Positions 14,866 through 21,531 of a DNA stretch of 25,644 nt are shown one piece after another (within the stretch, counting starts at the first letter, position 1; every line of letters begins with the position of its first letter). Below the pieces are notes generated by a model. It saw only the letters and a program-made list of their open reading frames with translations, did not search any database and was not told the origin of the DNA. This stretch comes from Pelomonas sp966111775 (GTDB lineage: Bacteria; Pseudomonadota; Gammaproteobacteria; Burkholderiales; Burkholderiaceae_C): NCBI GenBank assembly GCA_966111775.1, contig CBHWBD010000059.1, positions 1-25,644 of the forward strand, in the 5' to 3' direction. The position numbers and the translations under genes were made by a program.

Positions 14866-16170
14866 ATGAAGATCCTCATCAAAGGCGGCCGGCTGATCGA
14901 TCCGGCCACGAATCTCGACCGCACGGGCGACGTCGCCATCGCCAACGGCCGCATCGTGCACCTGGGCGACGTCAGCGACTTCGGCGCCGACCGCACTGTC
15001 GATGCGCGCGGCCTCATCGTCGCGCCCGGCCTGGTCGACCTCTGCGCCCGCCTGCGCGAGCCCGGCCATGAGCACGAAGGCCTGCTGGAAAGCGAACTCG
15101 CCGCTGCCGCGGCCGGGGGCGTGACCAGCCTGGTCTGCCCGCCCGACACCGACCCCGTGCTCGACGAGCCCGGCCTGGTCGAGATGCTGAAGTTCCGCGC
15201 CCGCAAGCTCAGCCGCTGCCGCCTTTTCCCGCTGGGTGCCCTGACTCGCCAGCTGCAGGGCTCGGCCCTGACGGAGATGGCCGAGCTGACCGAGGCCGGC
15301 TGCATCGGCTTCTCGCAGGCCGAGGTGGCGATCAAGGACACCCTGGTGCTGAGCCGCGCGCTGCAGTACGCGGCCACCTATGGCTACACGGTCTGGCTGC
15401 GCCCGCAGGACTTCCACCTCGGCGGCGGCGTGGCCGCCAGCGGTTCGGTCGCGACGCGCCTGGGCCTGTCCGGTGTGCCGGTCAGTGCCGAGACGATTGC
15501 GCTGCACACCATCTTCGAACTGGTGCGCGCCACCGGCGCCCGCGTCCACCTCTGCCGGCTGTCGAGCGCCGCCGGCGTCGAGCTGGTGCGTGCGGCCAAG
15601 AAGGAAGGCCTGCCCATCACGGCCGACGTGTCCATCAACTCACTGCACCTCAGCGACGTCGACATCGGCTATTTCGACTCCGCCATGCGCCTGACGCCGC
15701 CGCTGCGCCAGGGCCGCGACCGCGACGCGCTGCGCGCCGGCCTGGCCGACGGCACCCTCGACGCGCTGGTGTCCGACCACATGCCGGTCACGACCGACGA
15801 GAAGGCCGTGCCTTTCGCCGAAGCCACGCCGGGCGCCACGGGCCTGGAGCTGCTGCTCAGCCTGGCCCTGCGCTGGGCGCGCGACGCCGAGCTGCCGCTG
15901 CAGCGCGCCCTGGCCGTCGTCACGGCCGAGCCGGTGCGCGTGCTGGGCAGCGCTCTGGGTTCGCTGTCCGCGAGCGCGGGCCGCCTGGTGGAAGGCGGCG
16001 TCGCCGACGTCTGCGTCTTCGACGCCAATGCCAGCTGGTCGGTCACGCCCGAGGCCTTGGCCAGCCAGGGCAAGCACACGCCCTTCGCCTATGCCTCAAG
16101 TGGTTTCGAGCTGCCGGCGCGCGTGCGCTGCACCTTGGTCGCGGGCCATATCGCCTACGAAGCTGAATGA
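14866..16170 (+). CDS. pyrC': Dihydroorotase homologue lacking the metal site (PyrC'-type)
   Basis: A 434-residue amidohydrolase-fold protein. The N-terminal frame LIDPATN...APGLVDL and the REPG turn match dihydroorotases, but the zinc-binding HxH is replaced: after D58 the sequence is L-C60-A-R62-LREPG. Other ligand positions are also gone: LRPQD at 178-182 where active enzymes have a His, R231 in HLCRLSS where HxxHxS is expected, and SDHMPV around D304 instead of DHAPH. It is therefore expected to be inactive and, as known for Pseudomonas PyrC', to be needed to assemble the PyrB enzyme. A functional pyrC must be elsewhere. GAGG at 14854-14857 is a good ribosome-binding site. The stop overlaps plsC (ATGA). 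Confidence 0.93.
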   Translation: MKILIKGGRLIDPATNLDRTGDVAIANGRIVHLGDVSDFGADRTVDARGLIVAPGLVDLCARLREPGHEHEGLLESELAAAAAGGVTSLVCPPDTDPVLDEPGLVEMLKFRARKLSRCRLFPLGALTRQLQGSALTEMAELTEAGCIGFSQAEVAIKDTLVLSRALQYAATYGYTVWLRPQDFHLGGGVAASGSVATRLGLSGVPVSAETIALHTIFELVRATGARVHLCRLSSAAGVELVRAAKKEGLPITADVSINSLHLSDVDIGYFDSAMRLTPPLRQGRDRDALRAGLADGTLDALVSDHMPVTTDEKAVPFAEATPGATGLELLLSLALRWARDAELPLQRALAVVTAEPVRVLGSALGSLSASAGRLVEGGVADVCVFDANASWSVTPEALASQGKHTPFAYASSGFELPARVRCTLVAGHIAYEAE

Positions 16171-16895
16171 GAGCTTTGGTCGCCGCCTGGCGCCTGCTGC
16201 GCCTGGCCCCACATGTGCTGCACGGCCTGTGGATCGTCAGGCGTCACTTCGAGCTGATGACGGCGTCCGAGAGGCATGGGCGCATCCAGTGGTGGTCGGT
16301 CAAGACGCTGCGCATCCTCGGCATCGAGCTGAAGTCCCAGGGACAGGCCCTGCCGGCCGGTCACCTGCTGGTGGCCAACCACATCTCCTGGCTGGACATC
16401 GCCGGCGTGCACGCCGTGCTGCCCCAGGCGCGCTTCGTCTCCAAGGCGGACGTGAAGCACTGGCCGCTGGTGGGCGCCCTCGTCGAAGGCGCTGGCACCC
16501 TGTTCATCGAGCGCACCAGCAAGCGCGATGCGCTGCGTGTCGTGCACCAGACGGCCGCGGCCCTGCAGGCGGGGGACTGCGTCGCCGTCTTCCCCGAAGG
16601 CACGACGGGCGCCGGGCCCGAGATGCTGCCCTTCCACGCCAACCTGCTGCAGGCGGCGGTGTCCACCGGCGCACCGGTCCTGCCGCTGGTGCTGCGCTGG
16701 TACGAGCCGGGCGAGCGCTTCAGCTCCTCGGCTCGCTTCATCGGCGACATGACCCTGGCCCGGAGCCTGTGGAGCATCGCCTCGGCCAAGGGGCTGGGCA
16801 TCGACGTGCAGATCCTGCCCAGCGTGATGACCGAAGGCCAGGACCGCCGCGCCCTCGGCGAGACGCTGCGCAGCGTGATCAGCGCGCGCTTGTAA
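16167..16895 (+). CDS. plsC: 1-acyl-sn-glycerol-3-phosphate acyltransferase (PlsC family)
   Basis: A 242-residue membrane-associated acyltransferase that would acylate lysophosphatidic acid to phosphatidic acid. The catalytic HxxxxD motif is NHISWLD (H72, D77) and the glycerol-phosphate-binding motif is FPEGTT (142-147). The hydrophobic N-terminal segment is short, with no clean membrane helix. It is the last gene of the yqgE-ruvX-pyr operon, coupled to pyrC' by ATGA; its 3' end overlaps the convergent hyi gene by 17 bp. The family includes enzymes acting on other lysolipids (for example ornithine lipids), so the exact acceptor is not fixed. Confidence 0.9.
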   Translation: MRALVAAWRLLRLAPHVLHGLWIVRRHFELMTASERHGRIQWWSVKTLRILGIELKSQGQALPAGHLLVANHISWLDIAGVHAVLPQARFVSKADVKHWPLVGALVEGAGTLFIERTSKRDALRVVHQTAAALQAGDCVAVFPEGTTGAGPEMLPFHANLLQAAVSTGAPVLPLVLRWYEPGERFSSSARFIGDMTLARSLWSIASAKGLGIDVQILPSVMTEGQDRRALGETLRSVISARL

Positions 16896-17637
16896 GCCAG
16901 CCCAGCCCGGCCGAGGTGTCGGCTCGCGGGCGGTACTCCAGGCCGATGGCGCCGGGCCAGGCGCGCACGTCCAGCAGCTCGAATTCGGCGGCGAACTCGT
17001 CCGGCCGCGGCTCATGCCGGCCATCGACGCCCGCAACCTGCACATGGCCGAGCACACCCAGGTCCAGCGCCCGCGCCAGATGCGTCAGCGATTCGCCCTC
17101 GGCCACGCGGCAGTGGTAGAGGTCCAGCTGCAATTGCACCCGCGGCGTGTTCAAGTCGGCCAGCAGTGCCAGCGCCTGGGCCTGGCGGTGCAGGAAATAG
17201 CCCGGCATGTCGCGGCGGTTGATGGGTTCGACGAGCAGGGGCAGGGCCGACTGCTCGGCGGCCCAGCGCAGATTGGCCAGCCAGGCGGCACGCGTTTCAG
17301 GGACGTCTTCGGCAAGTCCCGACAGCAGATGGACGCGCGCGGCGCCGAGTTGGTGAGCGAGGTCCAGGCCGCGCAGCGTTGCGTCACGGAACTGAGCCTC
17401 GCGGCCGGGCAGGGCGGCAAAGCCGCGTTCGCCCGCCGCCCAGTCGCCAGCGGGCGCATTGATCAGAACGACGCGCAGCCCGGTCAGTGCGGCCTTCAGC
17501 GCCGCCGCGTCATGCAGATGCGGCTGCTGCAATTCCACCGCCGTGAAGCCGTCGGCGCGCGCGGCCGCCGGGCGATCGAGATAGGCGTGTTCGCCGTACA
17601 GCCAGTCGAGATTGGCTGCAAGGCGCTGCGCAATCAC
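16879..17637 (-). CDS. hyi: Hydroxypyruvate isomerase family protein
   Basis: A 252-residue TIM-barrel sugar isomerase, predicted to interconvert hydroxypyruvate and tartronate semialdehyde. The Hyi signature EPINRRDMPGYFL includes catalytic Glu137; the second Glu is E234 in GLEYRP, and LQLDLYH supplies a metal-binding Asp and His. Length is close to the family norm. It starts with GTG (17637-17635) overlapping the stop of the DUF4254 gene by 4 nt, so it is coupled to that gene. No glyoxylate carboligase or tartronate semialdehyde reductase gene is in view, so the physiological substrate could be a related 2-keto sugar acid (OtnI-like). Confidence 0.85.
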   Translation of the reverse strand: MIAQRLAANLDWLYGEHAYLDRPAAARADGFTAVELQQPHLHDAAALKAALTGLRVVLINAPAGDWAAGERGFAALPGREAQFRDATLRGLDLAHQLGAARVHLLSGLAEDVPETRAAWLANLRWAAEQSALPLLVEPINRRDMPGYFLHRQAQALALLADLNTPRVQLQLDLYHCRVAEGESLTHLARALDLGVLGHVQVAGVDGRHEPRPDEFAAEFELLDVRAWPGAIGLEYRPRADTSAGLGWLTSAR

Positions 17638-18263
17638 TTGGACTCCGCGACCAGGGCCGGATTCAGCCGCGGGTCGTTGTACATCTTGAACTGGCGATAG
17701 ACCTTGAAGTAGGCCCGGCCGGCACGGGCGTCGGCCAGCAGGCCGTCGAAGCAGTGGCCCAGGTCGGCACGCTGCTGGATCAGGCGTTGCAGGCGCTCGG
17801 CGCAGGACTGGCGATGCGCCGCGTCCACGTCGCTGCGCAGGGTCTGCTCGCGCATGGCGGCGATCTTCAGGCCGAGGATGGAGATGCGGTCCAGCATGGA
17901 GCCCGCCGTCTCGCTGTTCAGGCGGGCGCCGGGCGGCGCGGTGGAGAGGGGCAGGGCGCTGGCAATGGTGGCGGGGTCGACGAGGCCCAGGGCCGACAGC
18001 AGGAATTCGTCGATGCGCTCGATGGCGTCGTTGCGGGCCTGGTTGTGGCGGTCGATGGCGCGCTTGTTGGCGACGATCTCGGCGTCAGGCGCCTGGGTGC
18101 GGCGAGCCAGGTCCTCCTGGGCCCACAGGCTGCGGTTGTGGAAGTGGTTGCTGGCGATCCAGCCCTGCAAGTCATGGGCGGCGACGTCGGCCGGCGCCAG
18201 GGCCAGCGCAGCGTCGTGGGCGGCGATCACTTCGGCGGAGGAGGGCAGGGTGATCTCGGGCAT
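17634..18263 (-). CDS. DUF4254 domain protein
   Basis: A 209-residue soluble protein matching the DUF4254 pattern: an N-terminal LQGWIASNHFHNRSLWAQEDLARR, then NKRAIDRHNQARNDAIERIDEFLL, then LNSETAGSMLDRISILGLKIAAMREQ, and a C-terminal YFKVYRQFKMYNDPRLNP. Almost entirely predicted alpha-helical and rich in conserved His, Arg and Glu. No biochemical function is established. Start chosen at ATG 18263 because the conserved region begins soon after it. It is divergent from a family 9 glycosyltransferase across 52 bp, and proteins of this family commonly neighbour glycosyltransferases, which suggests a role in cell-surface polysaccharide assembly. Downstream hyi is translationally coupled. Confidence 0.8.
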   Translation of the reverse strand: MPEITLPSSAEVIAAHDAALALAPADVAAHDLQGWIASNHFHNRSLWAQEDLARRTQAPDAEIVANKRAIDRHNQARNDAIERIDEFLLSALGLVDPATIASALPLSTAPPGARLNSETAGSMLDRISILGLKIAAMREQTLRSDVDAAHRQSCAERLQRLIQQRADLGHCFDGLLADARAGRAYFKVYRQFKMYNDPRLNPALVAESK

Positions 18264-18315
18264 GAAGGGCTGGCCTGCGCAGTGAGAATCCCGCGCCACT
18301 TGTAAAGAATTGCTG

Positions 18316-19269
18316 ATGATAGAAGCCCGCCCGCTGATCGTTCGCCTGCGCAACTTCGTGGGCGACACGGTGCTGAGCATTCCGGCACTGAGATTGCTGG
18401 AGCAGCACGGCTACCGCCTCGAGCTGGTGGGCAAGGGCTGGGCGCGTGGCCTGCTGGAGGCCGAGGGCTGGACCGTGCATGTGCGGCCCGGCGGCCTGCG
18501 CGAGCGCATCGCGCAACTGCGCGAGTTGAGGCGGCGCTTCAAGGCCGATGACCCTGGCTTCGACAGGCGCTCCAACACCTTGCTGTTCCCCTATGCCTTC
18601 TCTGCCGCGCTGGACTCGCGCCTGGCCGGCCTGAAGGCCGAAGGCCATGCCGGCGATGGCCGGACCTGGCTGCTCAAGCGCGGCCTGCCGCGGCGCGAGG
18701 GGCGGCATACCCTGGTCGAGTATTGGGAGCTGGCCTGTGACTTCCTCGGTGTGCAGGCCGAGCCGCCCAAGGACATCGGCATGAAGGTCAGCGAGGCACA
18801 GCGCGGGCAGGCGCGGGCGCTGCTGGCGGCGCATGGCGTCGAGCCGGAGCGCATCGTGTTGATCTGCCCGTTCGCGAACGGCCGTGTGGAATTCCTGGAT
18901 CGCAGCTGGCCGGCCTTCCCGGACTTCGTGCGGCGCCTGCATGCACAGGGCCGCCACGTCGTCATCGTGCCCGGGCCGGCGGAGGTGCAGGGCGCGCAGG
19001 ACCTGTATCCGGATGCGATCCGCCTCGACGGCGTCGCCCTGGGCGCCTACAACGCCCTGCTGCAACTGGCCGGCGTCGTCGTCGCCAACGACACCGGGCC
19101 GGCCCATATGGCCGCGGGCGTCGGCGCGCGGCTTCTCAGCATCTGGGGGCCGGTGGACGCCGCGCGCTGGGCGCCCTGGGGCTCGACGGTGACCTTGATG
19201 CGACGCGGACCCACGGAATGGGTCAGCGTCGATGAGGTCCTCTCAGCGGTGGGGGCCTGTTTGCCCTGA
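18316..19269 (+). CDS. Glycosyltransferase family 9 (heptosyltransferase-like)
   Basis: A 317-residue GT-B fold enzyme of the lipopolysaccharide heptosyltransferase family. N-terminal LIVRLRNFVGDTVLSIPAL is the acceptor-side start typical of GT9 (compare RxxxxGD in WaaC/WaaF). The C-terminal donor domain has VLICPFANGR, PGPAEVQGAQ and VVANDTGPAHMAAGVGARLLSIWGP, the family's donor-binding loop. Start set at ATG 18316, after AAAGA; an in-frame TTG at 18310 is less likely. It stands alone on its strand, divergent from the DUF4254 gene and convergent with gpmA (11 bp between stops). Donor and acceptor sugars cannot be assigned. Confidence 0.88.
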   Translation: MIEARPLIVRLRNFVGDTVLSIPALRLLEQHGYRLELVGKGWARGLLEAEGWTVHVRPGGLRERIAQLRELRRRFKADDPGFDRRSNTLLFPYAFSAALDSRLAGLKAEGHAGDGRTWLLKRGLPRREGRHTLVEYWELACDFLGVQAEPPKDIGMKVSEAQRGQARALLAAHGVEPERIVLICPFANGRVEFLDRSWPAFPDFVRRLHAQGRHVVIVPGPAEVQGAQDLYPDAIRLDGVALGAYNALLQLAGVVVANDTGPAHMAAGVGARLLSIWGPVDAARWAPWGSTVTLMRRGPTEWVSVDEVLSAVGACLP

Positions 19270-19280
19270 GGCAATCGGCC

Positions 19281-20024
19281 CTAGGCCTTGCCCTGATTGG
19301 CCACCGCAGCCGCCGCCTTGGCAGCCGCTTCGGCGTCGCCCAGGTAGTAGCTCTTGATGGGCTTCAGGTTCTCGTCCAGCTCGTAGACCAGCGGGATGCC
19401 ATTGGGGATGTTGACGCCAACGATGGCATCGTCGGCGATGTTGTCCAGGTACTTGACCAGGGCACGGATGCTGTTGCCGTGGGCGGCGATCAGCACGCGC
19501 TGGCCCGACTTGATGGTCGGCGCCACGGTCTCGTTCCAGAACGGCAGCACGCGGGCCACGGTGTCCTTCAGGCACTCGGTCAGCGGCACGTCCTTGGGGT
19601 CGAGCTTGGCGTAGCGCGGGTCGCCCCGTTCGCTGCGCGGGTCGGTCGCTTCCAGGGGCGGCGGCGGCGTGTCGTAGCTGCGGCGCCAGATCAGCACCTG
19701 CTCGTCGCCGTACTGCTTGGCCATGTCGGCCTTGTTCAGGCCCTGCAGGCCACCGTAGTGGCGCTCGTTCAGCCGCCAGGCGTGGCGCACCGGCAGCCAG
19801 GTGCGGTCCATCTGGTCCAGGCAGTGCCACAGCGTCCAGACGGCGCGCTTGAGCACGGACGTGTAGGCGATGTCGAAGTCATAGCCCGCTTCCTTCAGCA
19901 GGCGACCGGCCGTCTTGGCCTGCTCGACGCCGGTGGGCGTCAGGTCCACATCGGTCCAGCCGGTGAAGCGGTTTTCCAGATTCCAGGTCGATTCGCCGTG
20001 GCGGATGAGGACGAGCTTGTACAT
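19281..20024 (-). CDS. gpmA: 2,3-bisphosphoglycerate-dependent phosphoglycerate mutase
   Basis: A 247-residue cytoplasmic glycolytic enzyme interconverting 3- and 2-phosphoglycerate. The phosphohistidine motif is LIRHGES (H9), followed by WNLENRFTGWTDVDLTPTG; RLNERHYGGLQGLNK supplies the catalytic Glu and Arg; the second catalytic His is H182 in IAAHGNSIRAL. Length matches GpmA. The C-terminus ends in an Ala/Lys-rich tail (AEAAAKAAAAVANQGKA). It is divergent from the rhodanese gene over 88 bp containing a dyad with -10-like boxes on both strands. Confidence 0.97.
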   Translation of the reverse strand: MYKLVLIRHGESTWNLENRFTGWTDVDLTPTGVEQAKTAGRLLKEAGYDFDIAYTSVLKRAVWTLWHCLDQMDRTWLPVRHAWRLNERHYGGLQGLNKADMAKQYGDEQVLIWRRSYDTPPPPLEATDPRSERGDPRYAKLDPKDVPLTECLKDTVARVLPFWNETVAPTIKSGQRVLIAAHGNSIRALVKYLDNIADDAIVGVNIPNGIPLVYELDENLKPIKSYYLGDAEAAAKAAAAVANQGKA

Positions 20025-20057
20025 GGGCTAGCAACGCACAGGTGGTGGAAGGCGGCG

Positions 20058-20080
20058 GATTATCGGCTCCGGCGATAATC
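20058..20080. promoter_or_regulatory. Dyad with divergent -10-like boxes between gpmA and the rhodanese gene
   Basis: Perfect 8-bp arms GATTATCG (20058-20065) and CGATAATC (20073-20080) around 7 nt. The same dyad yields GATAAT on the plus strand (20074-20079), 33 nt before the rhodanese TTG, and GATAAT on the minus strand (plus 20059-20064), 34 nt before the gpmA ATG. Overlapping divergent promoters controlled by one dimeric regulator would fit. No good -35 box is visible. Confidence 0.45.
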
Positions 20081-20112
20081 ACCGGCTTCGTTGAATTACA
20101 CGGGATGCTTGC

Positions 20113-20523
20113 TTGAACTTCCTGATCGAGAACTGGTTTTTGATCGTCGCTGCCCTCGTCTCCGGCGGCATGCTGCTCTACCCCCTGCTGGTGTCGGGCG
20201 CCCAGGGCGGCGGCCTCAGCCCTGCGCAGGCGGTGCAGCTGGTCAACCGTGAGAAGGGTGTGCTGATCGACGTCAGCGAGCCCGAGGAGTTCGCCAAAGG
20301 CCATCCGGTCGGCGCGCGCAACATCCCCTTTGGCCAGATCGAGGGCCACAAGCAACTGCCGTCCAACAAGGCCCTGCCGCTGGTGTTGGTGTGCCCGACG
20401 GGCGCACGCGCCGGCCGGGCCGCTGGCATGCTGCGCAAGCTGGGCTATGAAAAGGCCCAGGTGCTGGCAGGTGGCCTCAAGGCCTGGCGTGAGGCCAACC
20501 TGCCGGTTGAAAAAACGGCGTAA
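20113..20523 (+). CDS. yibN: Membrane-anchored rhodanese-like protein (YibN type)
   Basis: A 136-residue protein with one N-terminal membrane helix (about residues 8-29) and a single rhodanese domain facing, most likely, the cytoplasm. The active loop is C94-PTGAR, with VLIDVSEPEEFAKGH and GARNIPFGQI upstream and VLAGGLKAWREANLPV at the end. Rhodaneses carry persulfide sulfur; the substrate of YibN proteins is not settled. The start is TTG (20113): the upstream ATG at 20105 is out of frame and hits a stop within three codons. First of rhodanese-grxC-secB-gpsA, the same order as yibN-grxC-secB-gpsA of E. coli. Confidence 0.88.
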   Translation: MNFLIENWFLIVAALVSGGMLLYPLLVSGAQGGGLSPAQAVQLVNREKGVLIDVSEPEEFAKGHPVGARNIPFGQIEGHKQLPSNKALPLVLVCPTGARAGRAAGMLRKLGYEKAQVLAGGLKAWREANLPVEKTA

Positions 20524-20532
20524 GCCGTTTTT
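20511..20532 (+). terminator. Hairpin with U-tract at the rhodanese stop codon
   Basis: AAAAACGGC (20511-20519) pairs with GCCGTTTTT (20524-20532) around loop GTAA, which contains the first bases of the TAA stop. The stem plus five T residues is terminator-like in both directions. It lies 60 nt before grxC, so some read-through or a separate promoter is needed. Confidence 0.6.
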
Positions 20533-20592
20533 CGCCAGACTGGTTTGAATTTCATTTGTTTCTGGCAGAAGACGGCATAGACGAGGTTGGCG

Positions 20593-20853
20593 ATGGCTCA
20601 CGTGAAGATGTATACGACCCTGGTCTGCCCGTTCTGCGTGCGCGCCAAGATGCTGCTCAAGCAGCGTGGCGTTGAGCAGATCGACGAGATCCGCGTCGAC
20701 CTGAATCCGGCCGAGCGCCAGACCATGATGAGCATGACCGGCCGCCGCACCGTGCCGCAGATCTTCATCGGCGACACCCATGTCGGGGGGTGTGACGACC
20801 TCATCGCCCTCGACCAGAAGGGCGGTTTGCTGCCCCTGCTCCAGGCCGCCTGA
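20593..20853 (+). CDS. grxC: Glutaredoxin 3 (GrxC type)
   Basis: An 86-residue cytoplasmic dithiol glutaredoxin that reduces disulfides with glutathione. The active site is C12-P-F-C15, a Phe variant of the common CPYC; TVPQIFIGDTHVGGCDDL supplies the cis-proline and the glutathione-binding GG. ATG 20593 is chosen over the in-frame TTG at 20587 because ACGAGG at 20581-20586 lies 6 nt upstream. Conserved partner of secB in proteobacteria. Confidence 0.95.
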   Translation: MAHVKMYTTLVCPFCVRAKMLLKQRGVEQIDEIRVDLNPAERQTMMSMTGRRTVPQIFIGDTHVGGCDDLIALDQKGGLLPLLQAA

Positions 20854-20938
20854 GCCGCCTTCGGCCGCGGGGCCTGATTTCAAGTCCGGGCAAGCCCGAT
20901 CCGGCTTGTCATGCGCCTCGCCGCATAATCCAGCTACC

Positions 20939-20969
20939 GCCCGCAGCTTCACGCTTGCGGGCTTTTGTT
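20939..20969 (+). terminator. Hairpin with U-tract in front of secB
   Basis: GCCCGC-AGC pairs with GCT-T-GCGGGC (one bulged base) around TTCAC, followed by TTTTGTTT. It fits a rho-independent terminator for grxC. It ends only 24 nt before the secB ATG, and a CATAAT box (20924-20929) lies just upstream, so it may instead sit in the secB leader. Confidence 0.65.
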
Positions 20970-20993
20970 TGACGCTCCGTTCGAAAGAGTCCC

Positions 20994-21467
20994 ATGGCCG
21001 ACGAGATCCAAGCCGCCCCCGAAGGCACCCCCGTGTTCCAGATCCAGCGCATGTATCTGAAGGATCTGTCGCTGGAGCAGCCCAACGCGCCCCACATCCT
21101 GCTGGAGCAGTCGCAGCCCCAGGTCGACATCAACCTGACGCTGTCGGCCGAGAACGTCACCGATGGCATCTTCGAGTGCTGCGTGACCGCCACCGTCAAC
21201 ACCAAGGTCGGCGACAAGACCCTGTTCCTGGTGGAGGCCAAGCAGGCCGGCATCTTCGAGATCCGCAACATCCCTCAGGACCAGATCGAAGGCATCCTGG
21301 GCATCGTCTGCCCGCAGATGGTCTACCCCTATCTGCGCGCCATCGTGTCCGACGTCTGCACCCGTGCCGGCTTCCCGCCGGTGCTGCTGACCGAAGTGAA
21401 TTTCCAGGCCATGTTCGAAGCCCAGCAGGCCCAGCGCGCGGCCCAGGGCGGCACCGCGGTCAACTGA
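20994..21467 (+). CDS. secB: Protein-export chaperone SecB
   Basis: A 157-residue tetrameric cytoplasmic chaperone that holds preproteins unfolded and delivers them to SecA. Family segments FQIQRMYLKDLSLEQPNAP, EVTATV-like FECCVTATVNTKVGDKTLFLVEAKQAGIF, and the C-terminal CPQMVYPYLRAIVSDVCTRAGFPPVLLTEVNFQAMFE are all present; the acidic N-terminus and length are typical. AAAGAG (20984-20989) provides the ribosome-binding site 4 nt before the ATG. Bracketed by two terminator-like hairpins. Confidence 0.97.
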   Translation: MADEIQAAPEGTPVFQIQRMYLKDLSLEQPNAPHILLEQSQPQVDINLTLSAENVTDGIFECCVTATVNTKVGDKTLFLVEAKQAGIFEIRNIPQDQIEGILGIVCPQMVYPYLRAIVSDVCTRAGFPPVLLTEVNFQAMFEAQQAQRAAQGGTAVN

Positions 21468-21487
21468 GCGCCTCGCGCTCGCGACGA

Positions 21488-21511
21488 CGCCCCGCCTTGC
21501 GGGGCGTTTTT
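21488..21511 (+). terminator. Strong rho-independent terminator after secB
   Basis: Perfect 8-bp GC stem CGCCCCGC (21488-21495) / GCGGGGCG (21499-21506), CTT loop, then TTTTT (21507-21511). It lies 20 nt downstream of the secB stop and 20 nt upstream of the gpsA ATG, leaving almost no room for a separate gpsA promoter. Confidence 0.85.
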
Positions 21512-21531
21512 CATGGGCGACACTTCCACGC

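Noticed and set aside
13690..15549. A 619-codon antisense frame over pyrR, pyrB and pyrC'
   Set aside because: Composition is that of a shadow frame and it crosses three well-supported genes.
20887..20898. CGGGC-AA-GCCCG hairpin after grxC as a terminator
   Set aside because: The loop of two bases is too tight and no T-run follows; the hairpin at 20939-20969 fits better.
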